Shown piece after piece: positions 51,376 to 61,008 of a stretch of 64,000 nucleotides of DNA. This DNA is from Planosporangium spinosum (GTDB taxonomy: Bacteria > Actinomycetota > Actinomycetes > Mycobacteriales > Micromonosporaceae): NCBI RefSeq assembly GCF_049999945.1, contig NZ_JBLYUB010000013.1, positions 62,001 to 126,000 on the forward strand, given 5' to 3'. Positions within the stretch are counted from its first letter, which is position 1. Each line of letters opens with the position of its first letter. A model generated the notes under the pieces. The model saw only the letters and a list, made by a program, of their open reading frames with translations, did no database searches and had not been told where the DNA came from. A program made the position numbers and the translations under genes.

Positions 51376-51971
51376 TCGCCAGTGTCCATGGCCGGGTGGC
51401 CGCGGTCGGTCCGGACGGCGCCGTGATCGAGGTGGGCGGCGTCGGCCTGGCGGTGTCGTGCACCCCCAACACCCTCGCGACGCTGCGGGTCGGTGCCGAG
51501 GCCCGGCTGGCCACCACGCTGGTCGTCCGGGAGGACTCGCTCACCCTGTACGGATTCGCCGACGACGACGCGCGGGAACTGTTCGAGCTGTTGCAGACGG
51601 CCAGCGGGGTCGGGCCGCGGCTGGCCCAGGCCGTTCTTGCCGTCCACTCGCCCGACACCGTGCGCCGGGCCATCGCCGGCGGCGACACGGCCACCCTCAC
51701 CCGGGTGCCGGGCATCGGCAAGAAGGGCGCCGAGCGGCTGGTACTGGAGCTGCGCGACAAGGTCGGCCTGATCCCCGGCGAGGGTGCGCTGCCGGTGGCC
51801 GGCGCGGCCTGGGCCGACCAGGTACGGCAGGCGCTCGTCGGCCTGGGCTGGACGGCCGGGCAGGCCGACCAGGCGGTCGCGGCCCTGGCCGACAGCCTCG
51901 ACGGCCAGCAGATCCCGCCCGTTCCTGAGCTGCTCAAGCAGGCGATCCGGATGCTCGGGCGGACCCGGTGA
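51372..51971 (+). CDS. ruvA: Holliday junction binding protein RuvA
   Basis: 199 residues. OB fold start VIASVHGRVAAVGPDGAVIEVGGVG, then two HhH motifs (ASGVGPRLAQAVL, VPGIGKKGAERLVLEL) and a C-terminal RuvB-binding domain (RQALVGLGWTAGQADQAVAAL). Tetramer that grips the junction. Overlaps ruvC and ruvB by four bases each (GTGA), so all three are coupled. Confidence 0.96.
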   Translation: MIASVHGRVAAVGPDGAVIEVGGVGLAVSCTPNTLATLRVGAEARLATTLVVREDSLTLYGFADDDARELFELLQTASGVGPRLAQAVLAVHSPDTVRRAIAGGDTATLTRVPGIGKKGAERLVLELRDKVGLIPGEGALPVAGAAWADQVRQALVGLGWTAGQADQAVAALADSLDGQQIPPVPELLKQAIRMLGRTR

Positions 51972-53002
51972 CCGATTCGCTCACCTCCGCGTACGCCTCG
52001 CCGGAGGAGCGGGAGGCCGAGTCGAGTGTGCGCCCCCGCAGCCTGGACGAGCTGGTCGGCCAGGACCGGGTACGCGAGCAGCTCGAGCTGCTGCTGCGCA
52101 GCGCCCTGCGCCGGGGCAGCCCGCCCGACCACATCCTGCTGTCCGGCTCGCCGGGGCTGGGCAAGACCACGATGGCGATGATCGTGGCCGCCGAGCTGGG
52201 GGTGGGGCTGCGGATCACCAGCGGTCCGGCGATCGAGCGGGCCGGCGACCTCGCGGCCGTGCTGACCAGCATCGGCCCCGGCGACGTGCTGTTCATCGAC
52301 GAGATCCACCGGATGGCCCGGCCGGCCGAGGAGCTGCTCTACAGCGCGATGGAGGACTTCCGGGTCGACGTGGTGGTCGGCAAGGGGCCGGGGGCGACCG
52401 CGATCCCGATCGACCTGGAGCCGTTCACGCTGGTCGGGGCGACCACCCGGGCGGGCCTGCTGACCGGGCCGATGCGCGACCGGTTCGGGTTCGTGGGGCA
52501 TCTGGAGTTCTACGAGCCGGCGGAGCTGGAGCGCATCGTGCGCCGTTCGGCGCGGATCCTCGGGGTGCCGATCACCGACGACGGGGCGGCCGAGGTGGCC
52601 GGCCGGTCGCGGGGCACCCCCCGGATCGCCAACCGGCTGCTGCGCCGGGTGCGCGACTACGCGGAGGTCCGCGGCGACGGGGTGGTGACCGGGGATGCCG
52701 CGCGGGCGGCGCTGCGCGTGTACGACGTCGACGAGCGGGGGCTCGACCGGCTGGACCGGGCGGTGCTCAAGGCGCTCGTGCTGTCGTTCGGCGGCGGGCC
52801 GGTCGGTCTATCGACGCTTGCCGTGGCGGTCGGTGAACAACCGGATACCGTTGAGGAGGTGTGCGAGCCGTTCCTGCTGCGGGAAGGCCTGATCGCACGT
52901 ACCCCGCGCGGCCGGGTCGCCACCGCCGGGGCCTGGCACCACCTGGGCCGCACGCCGCCGCCGGGAACGGCGGGGACTACACCGGACTTGTTCAGCGTTT
53001 AG
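51968..53002 (+). CDS. ruvB: Holliday junction branch-migration helicase RuvB
   Basis: 344 residues. AAA+ motor: Walker A GSPGLGKTT, Walker B VLFIDEIHR, sensor I GATTRAGLLTGPMRDRFGF, sensor II GTPRIANRLLRRVRDYAEV, and a C-terminal winged helix (EPFLLREGLIARTPRGRVAT). Hexamer that drives branch migration with RuvA. GTG start overlaps the ruvA stop. Confidence 0.97.
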   Translation: MTDSLTSAYASPEEREAESSVRPRSLDELVGQDRVREQLELLLRSALRRGSPPDHILLSGSPGLGKTTMAMIVAAELGVGLRITSGPAIERAGDLAAVLTSIGPGDVLFIDEIHRMARPAEELLYSAMEDFRVDVVVGKGPGATAIPIDLEPFTLVGATTRAGLLTGPMRDRFGFVGHLEFYEPAELERIVRRSARILGVPITDDGAAEVAGRSRGTPRIANRLLRRVRDYAEVRGDGVVTGDAARAALRVYDVDERGLDRLDRAVLKALVLSFGGGPVGLSTLAVAVGEQPDTVEEVCEPFLLREGLIARTPRGRVATAGAWHHLGRTPPPGTAGTTPDLFSV

Positions 53003-53235
53003 TACTTCGTGGGCCGGGCCGTGGCCGTACCGGCGTCCGGGCCGTGGCCGGAGCCCGGTCCCTCGGGTGCCCGAGTCCGGACCCGACTTTCGGTGTGGCC
53101 GTGACCGGACCGTGATCGATGCCGGGTCCAGTGGTATGGCACACACCGACTAGACTCGCCGCGGTCCGTACTGGACGCATTACCTCGTGTCGGGCGGCTT
53201 GTCGCCCGAAATGAGCCGATTGGAAGGCAGCAACC
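53003..53235. other. ruvB-yajC gap with promoter-like box
   Basis: 233 bp, GC-rich and not coding. A TAGACT box at 53151-53156 could be the -10 of the yajC-secD-secF transcript, with start about 75 bp before yajC. Confidence 0.35.
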
Positions 53236-53580
53236 GTGCCCCTCGCCGCGACGAACCAGGGCGGCAGCTCCCTCGGGATGTGGATCCTGTTGGCGCTGTT
53301 CATCCTGGCCGCCTACTTTTTGATCATCCGACCGCAGCAGCGCCGCCGTAAGCAGATGGAGGACCTGCAGACGTCGATCGGGCCCGGGGACGAGATCATG
53401 ACCGTCGCCGGACTGTACGGCACGGTGGTTGACATCGACGACAAGACCGTGACCCTGGAGGTTGCGCCGGGGGTGACCAACCGGTACGCCCGGCAGGCGG
53501 TCGGCCAGGTGGTCAACCAGGCGAACCGGCCCACGGCAGAGGCCGAGTCCACCTCGACCGACGTCGTCGAACCCGAGTAA
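53236..53580 (+). CDS. yajC: preprotein translocase subunit YajC
   Basis: 114 residues: one membrane helix (LGMWILLALFILAAYFLIIRPQQRRRK) and an SH3-like cytoplasmic domain (GDEIMTVAGLYGTVVDIDDKTVTLEVAPGV). Partner of SecDF in protein export; acidic tail. GTG start after GGAAGG. Confidence 0.94.
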   Translation: MPLAATNQGGSSLGMWILLALFILAAYFLIIRPQQRRRKQMEDLQTSIGPGDEIMTVAGLYGTVVDIDDKTVTLEVAPGVTNRYARQAVGQVVNQANRPTAEAESTSTDVVEPE

Positions 53581-53631
53581 TCGACGCCCGCCCGACCCGA
53601 TGTAACCGACCGACCTAGGAGAACGACCGCC

Positions 53632-55458
53632 GTGGCCGCACCTTCCGGACAGCTGAAGGCGTCGCGATACTTCATCGCCCTCGCGCTGATCCTCGTGGCG
53701 CTGTACGCACTGGTGTTTTTCACCGGTAACAAGAAGGCGCACCCCAAGCTGGGCCTGGATCTGCAGGGCGGCACGAGCATGACGCTGTCGGCTCGCACGC
53801 TCGGCACCGGACAGGCGCCGGACAAGGACCGGCTGGAGCGCGCCCGGGAGATCATCGCGAGCCGGGTCGACTCGACCGGCGTCGCCGAGCCCGAGGTGCT
53901 CACCGAGGGCCCCAGCAACATCGTGGTCAACGTCGCGGGCAAGACCGACCAGACCACCCTGCGCAAGCTGGTCAACCCGGCGGAGCTGCGGTTCCGTAAG
54001 GTCACCGCGTTCACGCAGGACACCGGTGGCGCCGAGCCGACGCCCACCCCGTCGGCGTCCGCCTCCGGCTCGCCGGCGCCGTCCGCCGGGGCGAGCGCGA
54101 CGCCGTCCGCCGCCAGCGCGGCGCCCAGCGCCGACGCGAGCGGCACGCCGGCCGCGGCCGGGGCCAGCGCGACGCCGAGCGCGAGCGCGTCGGCGGCTCC
54201 GATCAGCGAGTCGATGGAGAAGCGGCGAGAGGCGGTCATCGCCAAGCTCGGCCCCGCCTACCAGGCCGCGCAGACGATCCAGAGCCCCGACCAGGTCAAC
54301 CCGCAGATGCTGGAGACGTTGAAGCCGTTCGGGCAGCTCTCCGCCGACGAGGTCGCGGCGCTGCCGGCCGACATCCAGTTCAACGTCCCGACGATCACCT
54401 GTAAGCAGCTCAACGGGCGCGAGCCGGGGTCGATCAGCGACCCGAAGCAGCCGGTGGTGGCCTGCGGTCAGGGCACCGGCGCGGGGACCAAGTACAAGCT
54501 GGAGCCGGCCAAGGTTCTCGGTGAGGACGTCAAGGACGCGAACTTCACCAACGACCCCTCCCAGGGGTGGGTAGTCCAGCTGTCCTTCAAGAACCAGGAC
54601 AAGTGGACCAACCTGTCCAAGGAGGTCTACGGCAACGGTTCGGCCGACAAGTCCCAGCGGCAGGTCGCGATCGTCCTGGACAACCAGGTCGTCTCGGCAC
54701 CCTCGATCGAGGGCGTGATGACCGGTGACGCGACCATCTACGGCCAGTTCAGCCGCGACGACGTGCAGACGCTGTCGCAGCAGCTCAAGTACGGCTCGCT
54801 GCCGCTGAGCTTCAAGATCGAGTCGTTCGACGACGTCACCCCGACGCTCGGCATCCAGCAGATGAAGATGGGCCTGCTCGCCGGCGCCATCGGCATCGCG
54901 CTGGTCATCCTGTACTGCCTGTTCTACTACCGGGCCCTGGGCCTGGTGGTGATCCTGAGCCTGCTGGTCTCCGGCGCGATCGTGTTCGCGTCGCTGGTCA
55001 TGCTCGGTCGCACGCAGGGCTACACGCTCAGCCTCGCCGGCATCGCCGGGTTCATCGTCGCGATCGGTATCACCGCCGACTCGTTCGTGGTGTTCTTCGA
55101 ACGGTTGAAGGACGAGGTCAAGGACGGCCGGACGGTGCGCAGCGCGGTGCCGCGTGCCTGGGTACGGGCCCGGCGCACGATCCTGTCGGCCGACACGGTG
55201 TCGTTCCTGGCCGCCGCGGTGCTGTACTTCCTGGCGCTCGGGCCGGTCAAGGGCTTCGCGTTCACGCTGGGCCTGTCGACGCTGATCGACGTCATCGTCG
55301 TCTTCCTGTTCACCCATCCGCTGGTCGCCGTGCTGTCCCGGTCGAGCACGTTCACCTCGCCCCGAGTCTCGGGTCTGGGTAACGTCCGCTCGGACAGGGC
55401 GATCACCGAAAGCCAGGCGACCAACCGGTTCGGCGCCGTGCGTACGAAGGAGTCCTGA
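53632..55458 (+). CDS. secD: protein translocase subunit SecD
   Basis: 608 residues. N-terminal helix, the first periplasmic domain (LGLDLQGGTSMTLSARTL signature), then an Ala/Pro/Ser-rich insert (about 145-195), the second part of the periplasmic domain, and five C-terminal helices with LSLAGIAGFIVAIGITADSFVVFFERLKDE, the proton-relay region. It pulls exported proteins outward with SecF using the proton gradient. GTG start. SecF begins two bases after its stop. Confidence 0.95.
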   Translation: MAAPSGQLKASRYFIALALILVALYALVFFTGNKKAHPKLGLDLQGGTSMTLSARTLGTGQAPDKDRLERAREIIASRVDSTGVAEPEVLTEGPSNIVVNVAGKTDQTTLRKLVNPAELRFRKVTAFTQDTGGAEPTPTPSASASGSPAPSAGASATPSAASAAPSADASGTPAAAGASATPSASASAAPISESMEKRREAVIAKLGPAYQAAQTIQSPDQVNPQMLETLKPFGQLSADEVAALPADIQFNVPTITCKQLNGREPGSISDPKQPVVACGQGTGAGTKYKLEPAKVLGEDVKDANFTNDPSQGWVVQLSFKNQDKWTNLSKEVYGNGSADKSQRQVAIVLDNQVVSAPSIEGVMTGDATIYGQFSRDDVQTLSQQLKYGSLPLSFKIESFDDVTPTLGIQQMKMGLLAGAIGIALVILYCLFYYRALGLVVILSLLVSGAIVFASLVMLGRTQGYTLSLAGIAGFIVAIGITADSFVVFFERLKDEVKDGRTVRSAVPRAWVRARRTILSADTVSFLAAAVLYFLALGPVKGFAFTLGLSTLIDVIVVFLFTHPLVAVLSRSSTFTSPRVSGLGNVRSDRAITESQATNRFGAVRTKES

Positions 55459-55460
55459 GT

Positions 55461-56627
55461 ATGAACACCCTTCGCCGGCTCTACCGCGGTGAGACGAACG
55501 TCGACTTCATCGGTCACCGCAAGCGGTGGTACCTCGCCTCGGCGATCCTCCTCCTGATCTGTATCGGCAGCCTGGCGTTCCGGGGCTTCAACTTCGGTAT
55601 CGAGTTCGCCGGCGGCAGCCAGTTCCAGGTGCCGAGCAGGCCCGGGGTGACGCTGCAGGACGTGCGCGCTGCCGTGGAGGACCAGGGCATCACCGTCGTC
55701 TCGGCGCAGGCCGCCGGCAGCGGCGGGAACCAGAAGTACGTGGTGCGCACCCCGCAGATCAAGGAGGAGGACAAGCGGACCGCGGCGATCGACGCGGTGT
55801 CCAAGGCCGCGCACGTGACGCCGAATGACGTCAACATCAACGAGGTCAGCTCCTCGTGGGGTGGCGCGGTCACCAACAAGGCGCTGCTGGGCCTGGTCGT
55901 CTTCCTGGTCGTCGTCGGCGCGTACATCTGGATCCGGTTCGAGCAGAAGATGGCGATCGCGGCCCTCGCCGCGCTCGTGCACGACCTGTTGCTGACCGCC
56001 GGGATCTACTCGCTGGTCGGGTTCGAAGTCACGCCGGGCACGATCGTCGGTCTGCTGACCATTCTTGGTTTCTCGCTGTACGACACGGTCGTGGTGTTCG
56101 ACAAGGTCGAGGAGAACGCGCGCGGCCTGCTCGGCGGCTCCCGGCACACCTACGCCGAGGTCGCCAACCAGGCGGTCAACCAGACCCTGATGCGGTCGAT
56201 CAACACCTCGCTGATCGGTCTGCTACCGGTGGCCGGTCTGCTGTTCGTCGGTGCCGGCATGCTGGGCGTCGGCACGCTGAAGGACCTGGCGCTGGTGCTG
56301 TTCGTCGGTATGCTGACCGGCGCGTACTCGTCGCTGTTCCTCGCCACGCCGTGGCTGGTGGACCTGAAGCTGATCGACCAGCGGTACAAGCTGCACACCC
56401 AGCGGGTGCTGGCCAAGCGCGCCGCGGTGGCGAGGTCGGCCGAGGGTGGTGCCGAGGCCGGGGCGGGCCGGGGGCGCGGCAAGGACGCCGCGGCCGGCGA
56501 CGCCGACGAGGCGGAGCGGGCCAGCGTCGAGGCCATGGCCGCGTCGTCGGCTCCCAAGGTGGGTGCCCGGCCGGCAGGTGGCCGCCAGGGCCAGTCGCGC
56601 AAGCGGCCGGGTGGCAAGCGTCGCTGA
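55461..56627 (+). CDS. secF: protein translocase subunit SecF
   Basis: 388 residues. Six helices, with FNFGIEFAGGSQFQVPSRPG (SecF signature) and VGLLTILGFSLYDTVVVFDKVEENARG. The last 90 residues are an extended Lys/Arg/Ala-rich tail typical of actinobacteria. ATG start 2 bp after secD. Confidence 0.95.
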   Translation: MNTLRRLYRGETNVDFIGHRKRWYLASAILLLICIGSLAFRGFNFGIEFAGGSQFQVPSRPGVTLQDVRAAVEDQGITVVSAQAAGSGGNQKYVVRTPQIKEEDKRTAAIDAVSKAAHVTPNDVNINEVSSSWGGAVTNKALLGLVVFLVVVGAYIWIRFEQKMAIAALAALVHDLLLTAGIYSLVGFEVTPGTIVGLLTILGFSLYDTVVVFDKVEENARGLLGGSRHTYAEVANQAVNQTLMRSINTSLIGLLPVAGLLFVGAGMLGVGTLKDLALVLFVGMLTGAYSSLFLATPWLVDLKLIDQRYKLHTQRVLAKRAAVARSAEGGAEAGAGRGRGKDAAAGDADEAERASVEAMAASSAPKVGARPAGGRQGQSRKRPGGKRR

Positions 56628-56643
56628 CGCTCTCTGATAAGCG

Positions 56644-56717
56644 ATGATCGTGGAGGCTTCCCTGATTCGCGGGTATTTTCGGGTACCGCGCGGGTCACGG
56701 GAAGCCTTCACGATCAT
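56644..56717. repeat. 19-bp armed palindrome between secF and apt
   Basis: ATGATCGTGGAGGCTTCCC (56644-56662) and GGGAAGCCTTCACGATCAT (56699-56717) pair at 18 of 19 bases across a 36-base loop. It ends 12 bp before the apt start, so it could act as an attenuator or terminator. Confidence 0.75.
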
Positions 56718-56729
56718 GATGGAGGCAGC

Positions 56730-57275
56730 ATGGTAGCGGGTGACAGCGGGCCGGAGCTCGCACGGCGGGTGGCTGACCTGGCCGTCGACGTCTCGGACTT
56801 TCCGCAGCCGGGGATCCTGTTCAAGGACCTGACCCCGCTCTTCGCGAGCGGCCCGGACTTCGCCGCGATCGTCGACGCGATCATCGAGTACCACGGTCGC
56901 GACTCGTTCGACGTGGTGGCCGGTATCGAGGCGCGCGGCTTCATGATCGCTTCGGCGGTCGCGTACGCGAGCGGGGTCGGCGTGGTGCCGGTCCGCAAGG
57001 CGGGCAAGCTACCGCGGAAGACGCTGAGTGAGACGTACGCTCTGGAGTACGGGCAGGCCACGCTGGAGGTGCACGCCGACGCGTTCCGTGCCGGCGAGCG
57101 TGTCCTGGTCGTCGACGATGTGCTGGCCACCGGCGGTACGGCGGAGGCGACCCTGAGCCTGGTCGAGCAGGCCGGCGGCGTGGTGACGGGATTCACGGTT
57201 CTGCTGGAACTGGCGTTCCTGCAGGGGCGTGAACGACTGAAACCGCGGTCAGTGCACGCTCTTCTGACGGTTTGA
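56730..57275 (+). CDS. apt: adenine phosphoribosyltransferase
   Basis: 181 residues. PRPP-binding loop RVLVVDDVLATGGTAEAT and substrate-side sequence SDFPQPGILFKDLTPLF; salvages adenine to AMP. ATG start after GGAGGCA. Orthologue of Rv2584c between secF and rel. Confidence 0.96.
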   Translation: MVAGDSGPELARRVADLAVDVSDFPQPGILFKDLTPLFASGPDFAAIVDAIIEYHGRDSFDVVAGIEARGFMIASAVAYASGVGVVPVRKAGKLPRKTLSETYALEYGQATLEVHADAFRAGERVLVVDDVLATGGTAEATLSLVEQAGGVVTGFTVLLELAFLQGRERLKPRSVHALLTV

Positions 57276-57383
57276 CGGCCCGATTTGACCTGTCCGTTCG
57301 GTTGGTACCCCCGACGATCCGGCCGGAATAGCTTTCTGGGCAGGTAGGATTGCCTTTCCGCCGACGGCGATGAGGAGCGGCGT

Positions 57384-59981
57384 GTGTCAGGGGAAATCGC
57401 CCCTCCCGTGGAGGGCACAGTCAAGCCGATGAACTCTGCCCGTGATTCAACGCCCCATGGGGAGGCCAGGGACCCGTCAGCCGCCGGCCCCGGGCCGGAC
57501 AGCCGGGGAGCGTCGCGGCCGTCCTCGCGCGACGGGGACCCGACCGACAGCGGGTCGGGGACCTCGGCGGTGGTCCTGCCGTTCCGGCAGGGCAACGGCA
57601 GCGGTCCGGCGTCCACGCCCTCGACCGCCCGTCCGGCGGGCACGTCCGGTCGGATCGCGGGCGGCGCGTCGCCGTCCGGCGACGGCACATCCTCGGCCGG
57701 TGGCGCCTCGTTCGGTGGTTTCGTGGGTGCGCCGACCGGCCGGCGGGTGCGCGCCCGGCTGGCGCGGTTCAACGCACCCTGGCAGAGCCAGTCGGTCAGC
57801 GAGGCACTCGAACCGCTGATCGCCAACCACCGGGCGAGCCATCCGAAGGCCGACATCCGGGTGCTGCAGCGCGCCTACGAGACCGCGGCACGCTGGCACA
57901 ACGGGCAGTACCGCAAGTCCGGCGACCCGTACATCACCCACCCGCTCGCCGTGGCCGGGATCCTGGCCGAACTGGGGATGGACACGACCACGCTGGTCGC
58001 GGCGCTGTTGCACGACACGATCGAGGACACCGCGTACACCCTCGAGCAGATGCGCACCGACTTCGGCGGTGAGGTCGCCCTGCTCGTCGACGGGGTCACC
58101 AAGCTCGACAAGGTCAAGCTCGGCGACGCCGCCAAGGCCGAGACCATCCGCAAGATGGTGGTCGCGATGGCCAAGGACCCGCGGGTACTGGTGATCAAGC
58201 TCGCCGACCGGCTGCACAACATGCGTACCCTGACCTTCCTGCCCAGCGCGAAGCAGGAGCAGAAGGCCAAGGAGACCCTGGAGATCCTCGCGCCGCTGGC
58301 CCACCGGCTCGGTATGAACACGATCAAGTGGGAGCTGGAGGACCTGGCGTTCAAGACGCTGTTCCCCAAGCGCTTCGATGAGATCAACCGGCTGATCGCC
58401 GAGCACGCGCCGCAGCGGGAGGCGCTGCTGCGGCAGGTCACCCAGAAGGTCGCGGTCGACCTCAAGGCGGCGAAGATCAAGGCTGAGGTGAACGGGCGAC
58501 CCAAGCACCTGTACTCGGTCTACCAGAAGATGATCGTGCGCGGACGCGAGTTCGCCGACATCTACGACCTGGTCGGCGTGCGCATCCTCGTCGACACCGT
58601 TCGCGACTGCTACGCGGCTCTCGGTGTGATCCACGCGAACTGGCAGCCCGTCCCGGGCCGGTTCAAGGACTACATCGCGATGCCGAAGTTCAACATGTAC
58701 CAGTCGCTGCACACCACCGTGATCGGCCCGACCGGCAAGCCGGTCGAGATGCAGATCCGGACGTACGCGATGCACCGCACCGCCGAGTACGGCATCGCCG
58801 CGCACTGGCGGTACAAGGAGACCAAGGGCGCTACGATCGCCGGCCCGCCGGCGCACATCGACGAGATGACCTGGCTGCGCCAGCTGCTGGACTGGCAGCG
58901 CGAGGCGAGCGACCCGAGCGAGTTCCTCGACGCGCTGCGCTTCGACCTGTCCAGCCAGGAGGTGTACGTCTTCACGCCGAAGGGCGACGTGATCGCGTTG
59001 CCGACCGGCTCCACCCCGGTGGACTTCGCGTACGCGGTGCACACCGAGGTCGGCCACAAGTGCATCGGCGCGCGGGTCAACGGCAAGCTGGTGTCGCTGG
59101 AGAGCACGCTGTCCAACGGCGACGTCATCGAGATCTTCACCTCGAAGTCGCCGACGGCCGCGCCGTCGCAGGACTGGCTGGGCTTCGTCAAGAGTCCCCG
59201 GGCCCGCACCAAGATCCGGCAGTACTTCAACAAGGAGCGGCGCGAGGAGGCGATCGAGGCCGGCAAGGAGGCGATCGTCAAGGCCATGCGCAAGCAGGGC
59301 CTGCCGCTGCAGCGCCTGTTGACCTCCGACGCCCTGCTCACCATCGCCCGGGACCTGCACCTGGCGGATGTCGCGTCGCTGTACGCGGCGGTCGGCGAGA
59401 GCCAGGTCTCGGCACAGTCGGTCGTGCACAAGCTGGTCGCCGGCTACGGCGGCGAGGAGGGCGCGGTCGAGGACATCGCCGAGACGGCGCTGCCGACGCG
59501 GCCCACCCGGCACCCCAGCGCCAGCCCCGACCCCGGCGTGGTCGTCAAGGGCGCCGAGGACGTCTGGATCAAGCTGGCCCGCTGCTGCACGCCGGTACCC
59601 GGCGACAAGGTGTTCGGGTTCGTCACCCGCTCCGGCGGGGTGAGCGTGCACCGCGAGGACTGCGCGAACGCACCCGACCTGAAAGCCCAGCCGGAGCGGC
59701 TGCTGGAGGTGGCCTGGAAGCCCACGTCCGCGTCGACGTTCCTGGTCGCCATCCAGGTGGAGGCGCTCGACCGGCACAAGCTGCTCGCCGACATCACCAA
59801 GTCGCTGTCGGAGGAGAAGGTCAACATCCTCTCCGCGACGGTCACCACGACCCGGGACCGGGTCGCGGTGAGCCGGTTCAGCTTCGAGATGGCCGACCCG
59901 AAGCACCTCGGGCACCTGCTGGCGGCCGTGCGGCGGGTGGACGGCGTCTACGACGCCTACCGGGTGACCTCCGGCGCCTGA
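57384..59981 (+). CDS. rel: bifunctional (p)ppGpp synthetase/hydrolase
   Basis: 865 residues from the GTG at 57384 (GAGGAG upstream). A disordered, about 130-residue N-terminal extension precedes the usual layout: HD hydrolase (ITHPLAVAGILAELG, LLHDTIEDT), synthetase (RFKDYIAMPKFNMYQSLHTTV), TGS domain (VYVFTPKGDVIALPTGSTPVDFAYAVHTEVGH), zinc-finger-like CC (ARCCTPVPGDKVFGF, VHREDCANA) and ACT. The RFKD loop marks the bifunctional class. Makes and removes (p)ppGpp at the ribosome in the stringent response. A TAGGAT box (57345-57350) is a possible -10. Confidence 0.95.
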   Translation: MSGEIAPPVEGTVKPMNSARDSTPHGEARDPSAAGPGPDSRGASRPSSRDGDPTDSGSGTSAVVLPFRQGNGSGPASTPSTARPAGTSGRIAGGASPSGDGTSSAGGASFGGFVGAPTGRRVRARLARFNAPWQSQSVSEALEPLIANHRASHPKADIRVLQRAYETAARWHNGQYRKSGDPYITHPLAVAGILAELGMDTTTLVAALLHDTIEDTAYTLEQMRTDFGGEVALLVDGVTKLDKVKLGDAAKAETIRKMVVAMAKDPRVLVIKLADRLHNMRTLTFLPSAKQEQKAKETLEILAPLAHRLGMNTIKWELEDLAFKTLFPKRFDEINRLIAEHAPQREALLRQVTQKVAVDLKAAKIKAEVNGRPKHLYSVYQKMIVRGREFADIYDLVGVRILVDTVRDCYAALGVIHANWQPVPGRFKDYIAMPKFNMYQSLHTTVIGPTGKPVEMQIRTYAMHRTAEYGIAAHWRYKETKGATIAGPPAHIDEMTWLRQLLDWQREASDPSEFLDALRFDLSSQEVYVFTPKGDVIALPTGSTPVDFAYAVHTEVGHKCIGARVNGKLVSLESTLSNGDVIEIFTSKSPTAAPSQDWLGFVKSPRARTKIRQYFNKERREEAIEAGKEAIVKAMRKQGLPLQRLLTSDALLTIARDLHLADVASLYAAVGESQVSAQSVVHKLVAGYGGEEGAVEDIAETALPTRPTRHPSASPDPGVVVKGAEDVWIKLARCCTPVPGDKVFGFVTRSGGVSVHREDCANAPDLKAQPERLLEVAWKPTSASTFLVAIQVEALDRHKLLADITKSLSEEKVNILSATVTTTRDRVAVSRFSFEMADPKHLGHLLAAVRRVDGVYDAYRVTSGA

Positions 59982-60055
59982 ACCGCACCGGCGGACATCG
60001 AAGACCGGCAACACGGCCAGGACCGGCAACGACCACCAGGGCCGGCAACACGGCG

Positions 60056-60082
60056 AAGGGCGGGCCCATCGGGCCCGCCCTT
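60056..60082. terminator. bidirectional terminator between rel and ppi
   Basis: AAGGGCGGGCCC-ATC-GGGCCCGCCCTT, a perfect 12-bp stem with a 3-base loop, flanked by A and T runs, between convergent genes. Confidence 0.85.
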
Positions 60083-60101
60083 CAGCTGTTCGCCAGTCGG
60101 G

Positions 60102-60953
60102 TTACGACTGCACCGGAGCGCTCATCGTCAGCGACTGGATCGTCACCGCGGTCTTCGGCGCACCGTCGCCCGGGTTGCTCGGGTCGGCCGGCGTCACCCC
60201 GGCATCGGCGACCTTCTGCACCACGTCGAGGCCCTTGGTGACCTTGCCGAGGACGGTGTAGTCGGCCGGGAGCTGGGTGTCCTTGTACACGATGAAGAAC
60301 TGGCTGCTGCTGGTGGCGGGGGCCTGCGTCTTGGCGATCGCCACCGTGCCGGCCGGGTAGGACGGACGCTTGTCGACCGGCAGGTTCTCCTCGGCGAACT
60401 CGTACGACGGACCGCCGGTGCCGGTACCCGACGGATCCCCGCACTGCAGGACGTAGATGCCTTCGGTGGTCATCCGGTGGCAGGGGGTGTTGTCGAAGAA
60501 CTTCTTGTCGGCCAGGTAGGTGAAGCTGGCCGCCGTGCACGGGGCGTGCGCGGTGTCGACCTGGACCTCGATGGTGCCGACGTTCGCGGCGACGGTCATC
60601 GTCTGGGTACCGCTGCGCGGCTCACCGGTGGCCGGCGGCGTACCCACGTCCTTGATCGTCTTCTGCAGCTCCGGGTCCGGGGCCGCGCTGGGGTCGATCT
60701 TCGGCTTCCACGCGCAGTTGGTGGAGGTCGCCGACGCCGCCGGGGCGGCGGCGTTGTTCTTGTTCTTGTCGTTGCCCGTGAGCGTCACGATCAGGACGAC
60801 ACTGACGGCCACCACGAGGAAGGCGGCCACGCCGGCACCGATGACGGCCTGCAGTCGGCGGCGCCGTTGGGCGGCCTCGGCGCGCAGCGTCATCTCGCGC
60901 TCCAGCTTCGCGCGCGCGGCGGCGCGCTGTTGCCGGTCCCGGTTGGATGTCAC
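60102..60953 (-). CDS. cyclophilin-type peptidyl-prolyl isomerase, membrane-anchored
   Basis: 283 residues. Charged N-terminus, one membrane helix (VIGAGVAAFLVVAVSVVLIVTLTG, about 40-64), then a cyclophilin domain outside the membrane: SFTYLADKKFFDNTPCHRMTTEGIYVLQCGDPSGTG and TSSSQFFIVYKD. It speeds proline isomerisation in secreted proteins. Orthologue by position of ppiB (Rv2582). GTG start after GGGAGAG. A close paralogue lies immediately upstream. Confidence 0.92.
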   Translation of the reverse strand: MTSNRDRQQRAAARAKLEREMTLRAEAAQRRRRLQAVIGAGVAAFLVVAVSVVLIVTLTGNDKNKNNAAAPAASATSTNCAWKPKIDPSAAPDPELQKTIKDVGTPPATGEPRSGTQTMTVAANVGTIEVQVDTAHAPCTAASFTYLADKKFFDNTPCHRMTTEGIYVLQCGDPSGTGTGGPSYEFAEENLPVDKRPSYPAGTVAIAKTQAPATSSSQFFIVYKDTQLPADYTVLGKVTKGLDVVQKVADAGVTPADPSNPGDGAPKTAVTIQSLTMSAPVQS

Positions 60954-61008
60954 GGTCTCTCCCTGCGGTGAACGTACGGGTGGTGTGGGCGGCGGGCGGG
61001 CGGCCCGG

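Noticed and set aside
57477..60029. An 850-codon minus-strand frame opposite rel
   Set aside because: Shadow frame of rel; residue composition (His, Arg, Val, Gly, Gln rich) is not protein-like.
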